Below the pieces are notes generated by a model. It saw nothing but the letters and a program-made list of their open reading frames with translations, did not search any database and was not told where the DNA came from. Below, piece after piece: positions 24,013 through 37,900 of a stretch of DNA of 64,000 nt. A program made the translations under genes and the position numbers. Source of the DNA: Micromussa lordhowensis (taxonomy: Eukaryota; Cnidaria; Anthozoa; Scleractinia; Lobophylliidae); contig OZ026603.1 of the NCBI GenBank assembly GCA_964020085.1, positions 6,870,046 to 6,934,045 of the forward strand, given 5' to 3'. Each line of letters opens with the position of its first letter. The stretch's first letter is position 1.

Positions 24013-26289
24013 GGAAATCCTAGTTAGAACATGATGGCATTGGCGCCAGGGTGTTTTTTCTGGCCTTCTTTTTGCAGTAGTTTCCCCTGGTCCCAACTTT
24101 GCAGAATTTCAGAAAACGCGCGCTGGGGGTCCCCTTGGCAAATTTGACATAGCTCGGCTTCACGGGCACTTTAAGAGGCGCAGTTTGCAGCAAAATGTTC
24201 TGCTAGGTTGGCACTTCAAGGAAATTTTAGTTAGAACATGATGGCATTGGCGCCAGGGTGTTTTTTCTGGCCTTCTTTTTGCAGTAGTTTCCCCTGGTCC
24301 CAACTTTGCAGAATTTCAGAAAACGCGCGCTGGGGGTCCCCTTGGCAAATTTGACATAGCTCGGCTTCACGGGCACTTTAAGAGGCGCAGTTTGCAGCAA
24401 AATGTTCTGCTAGGTTGCAACTTTAAGGAAATCCTACTTAGAACATGATGGCGTTGGCGCCAGGGTGTTTTTTCTGGCCTTCTTTTTGCAGTAGTTTCCC
24501 CTGGTCCCAACTTTGCAGAATTTCAGAAAACGCGCGCTGGGGGTCCCCTTGGCAAATTTGACATAGCTCGGCTTCACGGGCACTTTAAGAGGCGCGGTTT
24601 GCAGCAAAATGTTTTGCTAGGTTGGCACTTGAAGGAAATCCTAGTTAGAACATGATGGCATTGGCGCCAGGGTGTTTTTTCTGGCCTTCTTTTTGCAGTA
24701 GTTTCCCCTGGTCCCAACTTTGCAGAATTTCAGAAAACGCGCGCTGGGGGTCCCCTTGGCAAATTTGACATAGCTCGGCTTCACGGGCACTTTAAGAGGC
24801 GCGGTTTGCAGCAAAATGTTCTGCTAGGTTGGCACTTTAAGGAAATTTTAGTTAGAACATGATGGCATTGGCGCCAGGGTGTTTTTTCTGGCCTTCTTTT
24901 TGCAGTAGTTTCCCCTGGTCCCAACTTTGCAGAATTTCAGAAAACGCGCGCTGGGGGTCCCCTTGGCAAATTTGACATAGCTCGGCTTCACGGGCACTTT
25001 AAGAGGCGCGGTTTGCAGCAAAATGTTCTGCTAGGTTGGCACTTGAAGGAAATTTAAGTTGGAACATGATGGCATTGGCGCCAGGGTGTTTTTTCTGGCC
25101 TTCTTTTTGCAGTAGTTTCCCCTGGTCCCAACTTTGCAGAATTTCAGAAAACGCGCGCTGGGGGTCCCCTTGGCAAATTTGACATAGCTCGGCTTCACGG
25201 GCACTTTAAGAGGCGCGGTTTGCAGCAAAATGTTCTGCTAGGTTGGCACTTTAAGGAAATCCTACTTAGAACATGATGGCGTTGGCGCCAGGGTGTTTTT
25301 TCTGGCCTTCTTTTTGCAGTAGTTTCCCCTGGTCCCAACTTTGCAGAATTTCAGAAAACGCGCGCTGGGGGTCCCCTTGGCAAATTTGACATAGCTCGGC
25401 TTCACGGGCACTTTAAGAGGCGCGGTTTGCAGCAAAATGTTCTGCTAGGTTGGCACTTTAAGGAAATCCTACTTAGAACATGATGGCGTTGGCGCCAGGG
25501 TGTTTTTTCTGGCCTTCTTTTTGCAGTAGTTTCCCCTGGTCCCAACTTTGCAGAATTTCAGAAAACGCGCGCTGGGGGTCCCCTTGGCAAATTTGACATA
25601 GCTCGGCTTCACGGGCACTTTAAGAGGCGCGGTTTGCAGCAAAATGTTTTGCTAGGTTGGCACTTGAAGGAAATCCTAGTTAGAACATGATGGCATTGGC
25701 GCCAGGGTGTTTTTTCTGGCCTTCTTTTTGCAGTAGTTTCCCCTGGTCCCAACTTTGCAGAATTTCAGAAAACGCGCGCTGGGGGTCCCCTTGGCAAATT
25801 TGACATAGCTCGGCTTCACGGGCACTTTAAGAGGCGCGGTTTGCAGCAAAATGTTTTGCTAGGTTGGCACTTGAAGGAAATCCTAGTTAGAACATGATGG
25901 CATTGGCGCCAGGGTGTTTTTTCTGGCCTTCTTTTTGCAGTAGTTTCCCCTGGTCCCAACTTTGCAGAATTTCAGAAAACGCGCGCTGGGGGTCCCCTTG
26001 GCAAATTTGACATAGCTCGGCTTCACGGGCACTTTAAGAGGCGCGGTTTGCAGCAAAATGTTCTGCTAGGTTGGCACTTTAAGGAAATTCTAGTTACAAC
26101 ATGATGGCATTGGCGCCAGGGTGTTTTTTCTGGCCTTCTTTTTGCAGTAGTTTCCCCTGGTCCCAACTTTGCAGAATTTCAGAAAACGCGCGCTGGGGGT
26201 CCCCTTGGCAAATTTGACATAGCTCGGCTTCACGGGCACTTTAAGAGGCGCGGTTTGCAGCAAAATGTTCTGCTAGGTTGGCACTTGAA
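24013..26289. repeat. Short 3- and 6-monomer amplifications
   Basis: The trio starting 23392, 23599 and 23806 (gcgcag or ggttgcaac, then ctacttag with ggcgttgg) is followed by a similar trio at 24013, 24220 and 24427, 621 bases (3 monomers) away. The ctacttag/ggcgttgg monomer then appears twice in direct succession at 25255 and 25462. A taagttggaac monomer at 25048 recurs at 26290, 1242 bases (6 monomers) later. The stretch is a patchwork of local unequal exchanges between C and D material. Confidence 0.8.
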
Positions 26290-28153
26290 GGAAATTTAAG
26301 TTGGAACATGATGGCATTGGCGCCAGGGTGTTTTTTCTGGCCTTCTTTTTGCAGTAGTTTCCTTTGGTCCCAACTTTGCAGAATTTCAGAAAACGCGCGC
26401 TGGGGGTCCCCTTGGCAAATTTGACATAGCTCGGCTTCACGGGCACTTTAAGAGGCGCGGTTTGCAGCAAAATGTTTTGCTGGGTTTGCACTTCAAGGAA
26501 ATTTTAGTTAGAACATGATGGCATTAGCGCCAGGGTGTTTTTTCTGGCCTTCTTTTTGCAGTAGTTTTCCCTGGTCCCAACTTTGCAGAATTTCAGAAAA
26601 CGCGCGCTGGGGGTCCCCTTGGCAAATTTGACATAGCTCGGCTTCACGGGCACTTTAAGAGGCGCGGTTTGCAGCAAAATGTTCTGCTGGGTTGGCACTT
26701 CAAGGAAATTTTAGTTAGAACATGATGGCATTGGCGCCAGGGTGTTTTTTCTGGCCCTCTTTTTGCAGTAGTTTCCCCTGGTCCCAACTTTGCAGAATTT
26801 CAGAAAACGCGCGCTGGGGGTCCCCCTGGCAAATTTGACATAGCTCGGCTTCACGGGCACTTTAAGAGGCGCGGTTTGCAGCAAAATGTTCTCTTAGGTT
26901 GGCACTTGAAGGAAATCCTAGTTAGAACATGATGGCATTGGCGCCAGGGTGCTTTTTCTGGCCTTCTTTTTGCAGTAGTTTCCCCTGGTCCCAACTTTGC
27001 AGAATTTCAGAAAACGCGCGCTGGGGGTCCCCTTGGCAAATTTGACATAGCTCGGCTTCACGGGCACTTTAAGAGGCGCGGTTTGCAGCAAAATGTTCTG
27101 CTAGGTTGGCACTTTAAGGAAATCGTAGTTAGAACATGGTGGCATTGGCGCAAGGGTGTTTTTTTTGGCCTTCTTTTTGCAGTAGTTTCCCCTGGTCCCA
27201 ACTTTGCAGAATTTCAGAAAACGCGCGCTGGGGGTCCCCTTGGCAAATTTGACATAGCTCGGCTTCACGGGCACTTTAAGAGGCGCGGTTTCCAGCAAAA
27301 TTTTCTGCTAGGTTGGCACTTCAAGGAAATCTTAGTTAGAACATGATGGCATTGGCGCCAGGGTGTTTTTTCTGGCCTTCTTTTTGCAGTAGTTTCCCCT
27401 GGTCCCAACTTTGCAGAATTTCAGAAAACGCGCGCTGGGGGTCCCCTTGGCAAATTTGACATAGCTCGGCTTCACGGGCACTTTAAGAGGCGCGGTTTGC
27501 AGCAAAATGTTCTGCTAGGTTGGCACTTGAAGGAAATTTTAGTTAGAACATGATGGCATTGGCGCCAGGGTGTTTTTTCTGGCCTTCTTTTTGCAGTAGT
27601 TTCCCCTGGTCCCAACTTTGCAGAATTTCAGAAAACGCGCGCTGGGGGTCCCCTTGGCAAATTTGATATAGCTCGGCTTCACGGGCACTTTAAGAGGCGC
27701 GGTTTGCAGCAAAATGTTCTGCTAGGTTGGCACTTCAAGGAAATCCTAGTTAGAACATGATGGCATTGGCGCCAGGGTGTTTTTTCTGGCCTTCTTTTTG
27801 CAGTAGTTTCGCCTGGTCCCAACTTTGCAGAATTTCAGAAAACGCGCGCTGGGGGTCCCCTTGGCAAATTTGACATAGCTCGGCTTCACGGGCACTTTAA
27901 GAGGCGCGGTTTGCAGCAAAAATGTTCTGCTAGGTTGGCACTTCAAGGAAATCCTAGTTAGAACATGATGGCATTAGCGCCAGAGTGTTTTTTCTGGCCT
28001 TCTTTTTGCAGTAGTTTCCCCTGGTCCCAACTTTGCAGAATTTCAGAAAACGCGCGCTGGGGGTCCCCTTGGCAAATTTGACATAGCTCGGGTTCACGGG
28101 CACTTTAAGAGGCGCGGTTTGCAGCAAAATGTTCTGCTAGGTTGGCACTTGAA
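26290..28153. repeat. Block D, rearranged relative of block A
   Basis: Shares the A/B marker series: taagttggaac (26296), ggccctc and ttctctta (26754, 26890), gtgcttttt (26950), ggcgcaagg (27148), gcaaaaatg (27916) and attagcgccagag (27972). Offsets to A grow from 14286 to 14493 to 14700, so D has gained one monomer near 26497 and another near 27532. Private changes include gtttcctttgg near 26359, catggtgg near 27136, atttgatat near 27662 and gtttcgcctgg near 27808; the last also occurs near 38366 in block F, which links D and F. Confidence 0.82.
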
Positions 28154-31100
28154 GGAAGTTCTAGTTAAAACATGATGGCATTGGCGCCAGGGTGTTTTTT
28201 CTTGCCTCCTTTTTGCAGTAGTTTCCCCTGGTCCCAACTTTGCAGAATTTCAGAAAACGCGCGCTGGGGGTCCCCTTGGCAAATTTGACATAGCTCGGCT
28301 TCACGGGCACTTTAAGAGACGCAGTTTGCAGCAAAATGTTCTGCTTGGTTGGCACTTTAAGGAAATCCTAGTTAAAACATGATGGCATTGGCGCCAGGGT
28401 GTTTTTTCTGGCCTTGTTTTTGCAGTAGTTTCCCCTGGTCCCAACTTTGCAGAATTTCAGAAAACGCGCGCTGGGGGTCCCCTTGGCAAATTTGACATAG
28501 CTCGGCTTCACGGGCACTTTAAGAGGTGCGGTTTGCAGCAAAATGTTCTGCTAGGTTGGCACTTTAAGGAAATCTTAGTTAGAACATGATGGCATTGGCG
28601 CCAAAGTGTTTTTTTAAGCCTTCTTTTTGCAGTAGTTTCCCCTGGTCCCAACTTTGCAGAATTTCAGAAAACGCGCGCTGGGGGTTCCCTTGGCAAATTT
28701 GCCATAGCTCGGCTTCACGGGCACTTTAAGAGGCGCGGTTTGCAGCAAAATGTTCTGCTAGGTTGGCACTTGAAGGAAATCCTAGTTAGAACATAATGGC
28801 ATTGGCGCCAGAGTGTTTTTTCTGGCCTTCTTTTTGCAGTAGTTTCCCCTGGTCCCAACTTTGCAGAATTTCAGAAAACGCGCGCTGGGGGTCCCCTTGG
28901 CAAATTTGCCATAGCTCGGCTTCACGGGCACTTTAAGAGGCGCGGTTTGCAGCAAAATTTTTTGCTGGGTTGGCACTTTAAGGAAATTCTAGTTAAAGCA
29001 TGATGGCATTGGCGCCAGGGTGTTTTTTTTGGCCTTCTTTTTGCAGTAGTTTCCCCTGGTCCCAACTTTGCAGAATTTCAGAAAACGCGCGCTGGGGGTC
29101 CCCTTGGCAAATTTGACATAGCTCGGCTTCACGGGCACTTTAAGAGGCGCGGTTTGCAGCAAAATGTTCTGCTAGGTTGGAACTTCAAGGAAATCCTAGT
29201 TAGAACATGATGGCATTGGCGCCAGGGTGTTTTTTCTGGCCTTCTTTTTGCAGTAGTTTCCCCTGGTCCCAACTTTGCAGAATTTCAGAAAACGCGCGCT
29301 GGGGGTCCCCTTGGCAAATTTGCCATAGCTCGGCTTCACGGGCACTTTAAGAGGCGCGGTTTGCAGCAAAATGTTCTGCTAGGTTGGCACTTCAAGGAAA
29401 TTTTAGTTACAACATAATGGCATTGGCGCCAGGGTGTTTTTTCTGGCCTTCTTTTTGCAGTAGTTTCCCCTGGTCCCAACTTTGCAGAATTTCAGAAAAC
29501 GCGCGCTGGGGGTCCCCTTGGCAAATTTGCCATAGCTCGGCTTCACGGGCACTTTAAGAGGCGCGGTTTGCAGCAAAATGTTCTGCTAGGTTGGCACTTT
29601 AAGGAAATCTTAGTTAGAACATGATGGCATTGGCGCCAGGGTGTTTTTTCTGGCCTTCTTTTTGCAGTAGTTTCCCCTGGTCCCAACTTTGCAGAATTTC
29701 AGAAAACGCGCGCTGGGGGTCCCCTTGGCAAATTTGCCATAGCTCGGCTTCACGGGCACTTTAAGAGGCGCGGTTTGCAGCAAAATGTTTTGCTAGGTTG
29801 GCACTTTAAGGAAATGTTAGTTAAAACATGATGGCATTGGCGCCAGGGTGTTTTTTCTGGCCTTCTTTTTGCAGTAGTTTCCCCTGGTCCCAACTTTGCA
29901 GAATTTCAGAAAACGCGCGCTGGGGGTCCCCTTGGCAAATTTGACATAGCTCGGCTTCACGGGCACTTTAAGAGGCACGGTTTGCAGCAAAATGTTCTGC
30001 TAGGTTGGCACTTCAAGGAAATCCTAGTTAGAACATGATGGCATTGGCGCCAGGGTGTTTTTTCTGGCCTTCTTTTTGCAGTAGTTTCCCCTGGTCCCAA
30101 CTTTGCAGAATTTCAGAAAACGCGCGCTGGGGGTCCCCTTGGCAAATTTGACATAGCTCGGCTTCACGGGCACTTTAAGAGGCGCAGTTTGCAGCAAAAT
30201 GTTCTGCTAGGTTGGCACTTCAAGGAAATTTTAGTTAGAACATGATGGCATTGGCGCCAGGGTGTTTTTTCTGGCCTTCTTTTTGCAGTAGTTTCCCCTG
30301 GTCCCAACTTTGCAGAATTTCAGAAAACGCGCGCTGGGGGTCCCCTTGGCAAATTTGACATAGCTCGGCTTCACGGGCACTTTAAGAGGCGCGGTTTGCA
30401 GCAAAATGTTCTGCTAGGTTGGCACTTTAAGGAAATCCTACTTAGAACATGATGGCGTTGGCGCCAGGGTGTTTTTTCTGGCCTTCTTTTTGCAGTAGTT
30501 TCCCCTGGTCCCAACTTTGCAGAATTTCAGAAAACGCGCGCTGGGGGTCCCCTTGGCAAATTTGACATAGCTCGGCTTCACGGGCACTTTAAGAGGCGCG
30601 GTTTGCAGCAAAATGTTTTGCTAGGTTGGCACTTGAAGAAAATCCTAGTTAGAACATGATGGCATTGGCGCCAGGGTGTTTTTTCTGGCCTTCTTTTTGC
30701 AGTAGTTTCCCCTGGTCCCAACTTTGCAGAATTTCAGAAAACGCGCGCTGGGGGTCCCCTTGGCAAATTTGACATAGCTCGGCTTCACGGGCACTTTAAG
30801 AGGCGCGGTTTGCAGCAAAATGTTCTGCTAGGTTGGCACTTCAAGGAAATTGTAGTTAGAACATGATGGCATTGGCGCCAGGGTGTTTTTTCTGGCCTTC
30901 TTTTTGCAGTAGTTTCCCCTGGTCCCAACTTTGCAGAATTTCAGAAAACGCGCGCTGGGGGTCCCCTTGGCAAATTTGATATAGCTCGGCTTCACGGGCA
31001 TTTTAAGAGGCGCGGTTTGCAGCAAAATGTTCTGCTAGGTTGGCACTTCAAGGAAATCTTAGTTAGAACATGATGGCATTGGCGCCAGGGTGTTTTTTCT

Positions 31101-31672
31101 GGCCTTCTTTTTGCAGTAGTTTCCCCTGGTCCCAACTTTGCAGAATTTCAGAAAACGCGCGCTGGGGGTCCCCTTGGCAAATTTGACATAGCTCGGCTTC
31201 ACGGGCACTTTAAGAGGCGCGGTTTGCAGCAAAATGTTTTGCTAGGTTGGCACTTGAAGGAAATGTTAGTTAGAACATGATGGCATTGGCGCCAGGGTGT
31301 TTTTTCTGGCCTTCTTTTTGCAGTAGTTTCCCCTGGTCCCAACTTTGCAGAATTTCAGAAAACGCTTGCTGGGGGTCCCCTCTGCAAATTTGACATAGCT
31401 CGGCTTCACGGGCACTTTAAGAGGCGCGGTTTGCAGCAAAATGTTTTGCTAGGTTGGCACTTGAAGGAAATGTTAGTTAGAACATGATGGCATTGGCGCC
31501 AGGGTGTTTTTTCTGGCCTTCTTTTTGCAGTAGTTTCCCCTGGTCCCAACTTTGCAGAATTTCAGAAAACGCTTGCTGGGGGTCCCCTCTGCAAATTTGA
31601 CATAGCTCGGCTTCACGGGCACTTTAAGAGGCGCGGTTTGCAGCAAAATGTTCTGCTAGGTTGGCACTTGAA
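28154..31672. repeat. E1, first 17-monomer higher-order unit (3519 bp)
   Basis: Begins with the ggaagttctag/tcttgcctcc monomer and is followed directly by a second copy, 3519 bases (exactly 17 x 207) later. Markers shared with E2 are gaggtgcgg, ttttttaagcc, cataatgg with gccagag, ttttttgctggg, ttaaagcatg (28991 against 32510), ttacaacataatgg (29406 against 32925), ctacttag/ggcgttgg (30431 against 33950), gatatagctcgg with gggcatttt (30978 and 30997), and cgcttgct with cccctctgc (31369). The only difference found by eye is g at 28416 against c at 31935. The last monomer (31466) is the junction recombinant. Confidence 0.92.
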
Positions 31673-34600
31673 GGAAGTTCTAGTTAAAACATGATGGCAT
31701 TGGCGCCAGGGTGTTTTTTCTTGCCTCCTTTTTGCAGTAGTTTCCCCTGGTCCCAACTTTGCAGAATTTCAGAAAACGCGCGCTGGGGGTCCCCTTGGCA
31801 AATTTGACATAGCTCGGCTTCACGGGCACTTTAAGAGACGCAGTTTGCAGCAAAATGTTCTGCTTGGTTGGCACTTTAAGGAAATCCTAGTTAAAACATG
31901 ATGGCATTGGCGCCAGGGTGTTTTTTCTGGCCTTCTTTTTGCAGTAGTTTCCCCTGGTCCCAACTTTGCAGAATTTCAGAAAACGCGCGCTGGGGGTCCC
32001 CTTGGCAAATTTGACATAGCTCGGCTTCACGGGCACTTTAAGAGGTGCGGTTTGCAGCAAAATGTTCTGCTAGGTTGGCACTTTAAGGAAATCTTAGTTA
32101 GAACATGATGGCATTGGCGCCAAAGTGTTTTTTTAAGCCTTCTTTTTGCAGTAGTTTCCCCTGGTCCCAACTTTGCAGAATTTCAGAAAACGCGCGCTGG
32201 GGGTTCCCTTGGCAAATTTGCCATAGCTCGGCTTCACGGGCACTTTAAGAGGCGCGGTTTGCAGCAAAATGTTCTGCTAGGTTGGCACTTGAAGGAAATC
32301 CTAGTTAGAACATAATGGCATTGGCGCCAGAGTGTTTTTTCTGGCCTTCTTTTTGCAGTAGTTTCCCCTGGTCCCAACTTTGCAGAATTTCAGAAAACGC
32401 GCGCTGGGGGTCCCCTTGGCAAATTTGCCATAGCTCGGCTTCACGGGCACTTTAAGAGGCGCGGTTTGCAGCAAAATTTTTTGCTGGGTTGGCACTTTAA
32501 GGAAATTCTAGTTAAAGCATGATGGCATTGGCGCCAGGGTGTTTTTTTTGGCCTTCTTTTTGCAGTAGTTTCCCCTGGTCCCAACTTTGCAGAATTTCAG
32601 AAAACGCGCGCTGGGGGTCCCCTTGGCAAATTTGACATAGCTCGGCTTCACGGGCACTTTAAGAGGCGCGGTTTGCAGCAAAATGTTCTGCTAGGTTGGA
32701 ACTTCAAGGAAATCCTAGTTAGAACATGATGGCATTGGCGCCAGGGTGTTTTTTCTGGCCTTCTTTTTGCAGTAGTTTCCCCTGGTCCCAACTTTGCAGA
32801 ATTTCAGAAAACGCGCGCTGGGGGTCCCCTTGGCAAATTTGCCATAGCTCGGCTTCACGGGCACTTTAAGAGGCGCGGTTTGCAGCAAAATGTTCTGCTA
32901 GGTTGGCACTTCAAGGAAATTTTAGTTACAACATAATGGCATTGGCGCCAGGGTGTTTTTTCTGGCCTTCTTTTTGCAGTAGTTTCCCCTGGTCCCAACT
33001 TTGCAGAATTTCAGAAAACGCGCGCTGGGGGTCCCCTTGGCAAATTTGCCATAGCTCGGCTTCACGGGCACTTTAAGAGGCGCGGTTTGCAGCAAAATGT
33101 TCTGCTAGGTTGGCACTTTAAGGAAATCTTAGTTAGAACATGATGGCATTGGCGCCAGGGTGTTTTTTCTGGCCTTCTTTTTGCAGTAGTTTCCCCTGGT
33201 CCCAACTTTGCAGAATTTCAGAAAACGCGCGCTGGGGGTCCCCTTGGCAAATTTGCCATAGCTCGGCTTCACGGGCACTTTAAGAGGCGCGGTTTGCAGC
33301 AAAATGTTTTGCTAGGTTGGCACTTTAAGGAAATGTTAGTTAAAACATGATGGCATTGGCGCCAGGGTGTTTTTTCTGGCCTTCTTTTTGCAGTAGTTTC
33401 CCCTGGTCCCAACTTTGCAGAATTTCAGAAAACGCGCGCTGGGGGTCCCCTTGGCAAATTTGACATAGCTCGGCTTCACGGGCACTTTAAGAGGCACGGT
33501 TTGCAGCAAAATGTTCTGCTAGGTTGGCACTTCAAGGAAATCCTAGTTAGAACATGATGGCATTGGCGCCAGGGTGTTTTTTCTGGCCTTCTTTTTGCAG
33601 TAGTTTCCCCTGGTCCCAACTTTGCAGAATTTCAGAAAACGCGCGCTGGGGGTCCCCTTGGCAAATTTGACATAGCTCGGCTTCACGGGCACTTTAAGAG
33701 GCGCAGTTTGCAGCAAAATGTTCTGCTAGGTTGGCACTTCAAGGAAATTTTAGTTAGAACATGATGGCATTGGCGCCAGGGTGTTTTTTCTGGCCTTCTT
33801 TTTGCAGTAGTTTCCCCTGGTCCCAACTTTGCAGAATTTCAGAAAACGCGCGCTGGGGGTCCCCTTGGCAAATTTGACATAGCTCGGCTTCACGGGCACT
33901 TTAAGAGGCGCGGTTTGCAGCAAAATGTTCTGCTAGGTTGGCACTTTAAGGAAATCCTACTTAGAACATGATGGCGTTGGCGCCAGGGTGTTTTTTCTGG
34001 CCTTCTTTTTGCAGTAGTTTCCCCTGGTCCCAACTTTGCAGAATTTCAGAAAACGCGCGCTGGGGGTCCCCTTGGCAAATTTGACATAGCTCGGCTTCAC
34101 GGGCACTTTAAGAGGCGCGGTTTGCAGCAAAATGTTTTGCTAGGTTGGCACTTGAAGAAAATCCTAGTTAGAACATGATGGCATTGGCGCCAGGGTGTTT
34201 TTTCTGGCCTTCTTTTTGCAGTAGTTTCCCCTGGTCCCAACTTTGCAGAATTTCAGAAAACGCGCGCTGGGGGTCCCCTTGGCAAATTTGACATAGCTCG
34301 GCTTCACGGGCACTTTAAGAGGCGCGGTTTGCAGCAAAATGTTCTGCTAGGTTGGCACTTCAAGGAAATTGTAGTTAGAACATGATGGCATTGGCGCCAG
34401 GGTGTTTTTTCTGGCCTTCTTTTTGCAGTAGTTTCCCCTGGTCCCAACTTTGCAGAATTTCAGAAAACGCGCGCTGGGGGTCCCCTTGGCAAATTTGATA
34501 TAGCTCGGCTTCACGGGCATTTTAAGAGGCGCGGTTTGCAGCAAAATGTTCTGCTAGGTTGGCACTTCAAGGAAATCTTAGTTAGAACATGATGGCATTG

Positions 34601-34984
34601 GCGCCAGGGTGTTTTTTCTGGCCTTCTTTTTGCAGTAGTTTCCCCTGGTCCCAACTTTGCAGAATTTCAGAAAACGCGCGCTGGGGGTCCCCTTGGCAAA
34701 TTTGACATAGCTCGGCTTCACGGGCACTTTAAGAGGCGCGGTTTGCAGCAAAATGTTTTGCTAGGTTGGCACTTGAAGGAAATGTTAGTTAGAACATGAT
34801 GGCATTGGCGCCAGGGTGTTTTTTCTGGCCTTCTTTTTGCAGTAGTTTCCCCTGGTCCCAACTTTGCAGAATTTCAGAAAACGCTTGCTGGGGGTCCCCT
34901 CTGCAAATTTGACATAGCTCGGCTTCACGGGCACTTTAAGAGGCGCGGTTTGCAGCAAAATGTTCTGCTAGGTTGGCACTTTAA
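31673..34984. repeat. E2, second 17-monomer unit (16 monomers retained)
   Basis: Copy of E1 at offset 3519, starting with the same ggaagttctag monomer. The match runs through the cgcttgct/cccctctgc monomer starting at 34778. The next monomer (34985, with ttcaagttag) belongs to block X, whereas E1 instead has a second cgcttgct monomer fused to the sequence that precedes the unit. This is the pattern expected from unequal crossing over between a cgcttgct monomer and the monomer just left of the ggaagtt monomer. Confidence 0.92.
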
Positions 34985-37900
34985 GGAAATTCAAGTTAGA
35001 ACATGATGGCATTGGCGCCAGGGTGTTTTTTCTGGCCTTCTTTTTGCAGTAGTTTCCCCTGGTCCCAACTTTGCAGAATTTCAGAAAACGCGCGCTGGGG
35101 GTCCCCTTGGCAAATTTGACATAGCTCGGCTTCACGGGCACTTTAAGAGGCGCGGTTTGCAGCAAAATGTTCTGCTAGGTTGGCACTTGAAGGAAATCTT
35201 AGTTAGAACATGATGGCATTGGCGCCAGGGTGTTTTTTCTGGCCTTCTTTTTGCAGTAGTTTCCCCTGGTCCCAACTTTGCAGAATTTCAGAAAACGCGC
35301 GCTGGGGGTCCCCTTGGCAAATTTGACATAGCTCGGCTTCACGGGCACTTTAAGAGGCGCGGTTTGCAGCAAAATGTTCTGCTAGGTTGGCACTTGAAGG
35401 AAATCTTAGTTAGAACATGATGGCATTGGCGCCAGGGTGTTTTTTCTGGCCTTCTTTTTGCAGTAGTTTTCCCTGGTCCCAACTTTGCAGAATTTCAGAA
35501 AACGCGCGCTGGGGGTCCCCTTGGCAAATTTGACATAGCTCGGCTTCACGGGCACTTTAAGAGGCGCGGTTTGCAGCAAAATGTTCTGCTAGGTTGGCAC
35601 TTTAAGGAAATTTTAGTTAGAACATGATGGCATTGGCGCCAGGGTGTTTTTTCTGGCCTTCTTTTTGCAGTAGTTTCCCCTGGTCCCAACTTTGCAGAAT
35701 TTCAGAAAACGCGCGCTGGGGGTCCCCTTGGCAAATTTGACATAGCTCGGCTTCACGGGCACTTTAAGAGGCGCGGTTTGCAGCAAAATGTTTTGCTAGG
35801 TTGGCACTTGAAGGAAATGTTAGTTAGAACATGATGGCATTGGCGCCAGGGTGTTTTTTCTGGCCTTCTTTTTGCAGTAGTTTCCCCTGGTCCCAACTTT
35901 GCAGAATTTCAGAAAACGCGCGCTGGGGGTCCCCTTGGCAAATTTGACATAGCTCGGCTTCACGGGCACTTTAAGAGGCGCGGTTTGCAGCAAAATGTTT
36001 TGCTAGGTTGGCACTTCAAGGAAATTCTTGTTAGAACATGATGGCATTGGCGCCAGGGTGTTTTTTCTGGCCTTCTTTTTGCAGTAGTTTCCCCTGGTCC
36101 CAACTTTGCAGAATTTCAGAAAACGCGCGCTGGGGGTCCCCTTGGCAAATTTGACATAGCTCGGCTTCACGGGCACTTTAAGAGGCGCGGGTTGCAGCAA
36201 AATGTTCTGCTAGGTTGGCACTTTAAGGAAATCCAAGTTAGAAGATGATGGCATTGGCGCCAGGGTGTTTTTTCTGGCCTTCTTTCTGCAGTAGTTTCCC
36301 CTGGTCCCAACTTTGCAGAATTTCAGAAAACGTGCGCTGGGGGTCCCCTTGGCAAATTTGACATAGCTCGGCTTCACGGGCACTTTAAGAGGCGCGGTTT
36401 GCAGCAAAATGTTCTGCTAGGTTTGCACTTCAAGGAAATCCTAGTTAGAACATGATGGCATTGGCGCCAGGGTGTTTTTTCTGGCCTTCTTTCTGCAGTA
36501 GTTTCCCCTGGTCCCAACTTTGCAGAATTTCAGAAAACGCGCGCTGGGGGTCCCCTTGGAAAATTTGACATAGCTCGGCTTCACGGGCACTTTAAGAAGC
36601 GCGGTTTGCAGCAAAATGTTCTGCTAGGTTGGCACTTTAAGGAAATCCTAGTTAAAACATGATGGCATTGGCGCCAGGGTGTTTTTTCTGGCCTTCTTTT
36701 TGCAGTAGTTTCCCCTGGTCCCAACTTTGCAGAATTTCAGAAAACGCGCGCTGGGGGTCCCCTTGGCAAATTTGACATAGCTCGGCTTCACGGGCACTTT
36801 AAGAGGCGCGGTTTGCAGCAAAATGTTTTGCTAGGTTGGCACTTTAAGGAAATTTTAGTTAGAATATGATGGCAATGGCGCCAGGGTGTTTTTTCTGGCC
36901 TTCTTTCTGCAGTAGTTTCCCCTGGTCCCAACTTTGCAGAATTTCAGAAAACGCGCGCTGGGGGTCCCCTTGGCAAATTTGACATAACTCGGCTTCACGG
37001 GCACTTTAAGAGGCGCGGTTTGCAGCAAAATGTTCTGCTAGGTTGGCACTTCAAGGAAATCTTAGTTAGAACATGATGGCATTGGCGCCAGGGTGTTTTT
37101 TCTGGCCTTCTTTCTGCAGTAGTTTCCCCTGGTCCCAACTTTGCAGAATTTCAGAAAACGCGCGCTGGGGGTCCCCTTGGCAAATTTGACATAGCTCGGC
37201 TTCACGGGCACTTTAAGAGGCGCGGTTTGCAGCAAAATGTTCTGCTAGGCTGGCACTTCAAGGAAATTTTAGTTAGAACATGATGGCATTGGCGCCAGGG
37301 TGTTTTTTCTGGCCTTCTTTTTGCAGTAGTTTCCCCTGGTCCCAACTTTGCAGAATTTCAGAAAACGCGCGCTGGGGGTCCCCTTGGCAAATTTGACATA
37401 GCTCGGCTTCACGGGCACTTTAAGAGGCGCGGTTTGCAGCAAAATGTTCTGCTAGGTTGGCACTTTAAGGAAATCCTAGTTAGAACATGATGGCATTGGC
37501 GCCAGGGTGTTTTTTCTGGCCTTGTTTTTGCAGTAGTTTCCCCTGGTCCCAACTTTGCAGAATTTCAGAAAACGCGCGCTGGGGGTCCCCTTGGCAAATT
37601 TGACATAGCTCGGCTTCACGGGCACTTTAAGAGACGCGGGTTGCAGCAAAATGTTCTGCTAGGTTGGCACTTTAAGGAAATATTAGTTAGAAGATGATGG
37701 CATTGGCGCCAGGGTGTTTTTTCTGGCCTTCTTTTTGCAGTAGTTTCCCCTGGTCCCAACTTTGCAGAATTTCAGAAAACGTGCGCTGGGGGTCCCCTTG
37801 GCAAATTTGACATAGCTCGGCTTCACGGGCACTTTAAGAGGCGCGGTTTGCAGCAAAATGTTCTGCTAGGTTGGCACTTCAAGGAAATCCTAGTTAGAAC

